From Gammaproteobacteria bacterium (GTDB lineage: Bacteria; Pseudomonadota; Gammaproteobacteria; UBA6429; Thiohalophilaceae), in the NCBI GenBank assembly GCA_030593785.1, contig JAUVGM010000176.1, positions 1 to 5,730 on the forward strand: a DNA stretch of 5,730 bases, read 5' to 3'. A model generated the notes under the pieces. That model was given only the letters and a program-made list of their open reading frames with translations, was not told where the DNA came from and made no database searches. A program made the translations under genes and the position numbers. Shown here in pieces: positions 5,451 to 5,730 of this stretch. Each line of letters starts with the position of its first letter. Position 1 is the stretch's first letter.

Positions 5451-5495
5451 CATAAACAACATCCAACCCAAGCCACGATACATTCTCTATGGCAT

Positions 5496-5730
5496 CTAAA
5501 ACCGATCTAACATGGCTGGGTTATATGAGTCTGTGAGTGAACTCAATCCTGCCGCTTCCATACGCTTATCATGAATCTGGATTTTTCTCAGCAAATCTTC
5601 CATCGTAATGGTGTTATCGTCTAGTTCATAAAGTTGTTTTGAACCATGGTGCATAAAATTCATAATGATCATGGCATCTTTATCATTATTTTCAATTGCG
5701 GCTTCTATCTTGCGTTGTTTGCGATGTATC
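5496..5730 (-). CDS. 3' end of an unrecognised protein gene (partial)
   Basis: An open frame enters from the right edge (first complete codon at 5729) and runs 77 codons to a TAG at 5496-5498. The visible part is hydrophilic and mostly helical in character, rich in Lys, Asp, Glu and Met. It includes IENNDKDAMIIMNFMHHGSK, YELDDNTITMEDLLRKIQIH and the C-terminal end NPAMLDRF. There is no membrane segment and no cysteine. I do not recognise the family. Its even amino-acid composition and lack of stops support real coding. In-frame ATG codons exist inside the window, but the frame stays open to the edge, so the true start is probably outside. Confidence 0.65.
   Translation of the reverse strand, partial: IHRKQRKIEAAIENNDKDAMIIMNFMHHGSKQLYELDDNTITMEDLLRKIQIHDKRMEAAGLSSLTDSYNPAMLDRF

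Larger units (their letters stand above)
4913..5495. other. Long intergenic region, no gene recognised
   Basis: Nearly 600 bases separate the phosphatase-like gene from the partial gene at the right edge. No open frame with coding character is seen. The stretch holds a possible promoter (5013-5018), a repeat element (5101-5231), a REP-like palindrome (5336-5368), a weak terminator-like structure (5379-5407) and two competing hairpins (5414-5450). Confidence 0.6.

Overview
The window looks like a piece of a gammaproteobacterial chromosome of moderately low G+C. The support is the gene families present, the intergenic repeat style and an integron-type recombination site. The genus cannot be fixed from the sequence alone; a marine or aquatic Alteromonadales- or Vibrio-like host is a guess.

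Left part (about 1-1060): a single plus-strand gene for a small DUF4395-type membrane protein (325-819) is packaged like an integron gene cassette. A GTTAGGC core site lies just before it (298-304). A complete attC-like site overlaps its stop codon (814-901), with R'', L'', L' and R' boxes at canonical spacing. The downstream core, GTTGAAT, is also the first bases of an inverted-repeat-bounded intergenic element (896-1060). Related sequence recurs at 136-150 and 5101-5231.

Central part (1130-4073, minus strand): a two-gene operon encodes a PF07638/TIGR02999-type ECF sigma factor and, overlapping its end by 17 bases, a large membrane-anchored Ser/Thr kinase. The kinase has a cytoplasmic kinase domain, one membrane segment, a TolB-like domain and TPR repeats. 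The sigma factor has the QPTALINEAF motif in region 2.2 in place of the usual acidic residues, so the likely arrangement is a sigma factor controlled by phosphorylation by its own kinase. A sigma70-like promoter upstream has a perfect 8+5+8 palindrome filling its spacer, a good candidate operator.

Right part: a minus-strand gene (4255-4899) encodes an exported, probably lipid-anchored histidine-phosphatase-fold protein. It lacks the usual second catalytic histidine and has a C-terminal cysteine cluster. It ends at a strong intrinsic terminator (4204-4233) that separates it from the sigma-kinase operon. About 600 bases without a gene (4900-5495) hold a possible promoter, the second repeat element, a REP-like palindrome and two competing small hairpins. 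The window closes with the 3' end of an unrecognised minus-strand gene (5496 to the edge).

No rRNA, tRNA, CRISPR array, complete transposase or integrase gene is visible. The most interesting signals are the solo-looking cassette abutting a dispersed repeat and the sigma/kinase signalling pair with its palindromic promoter.
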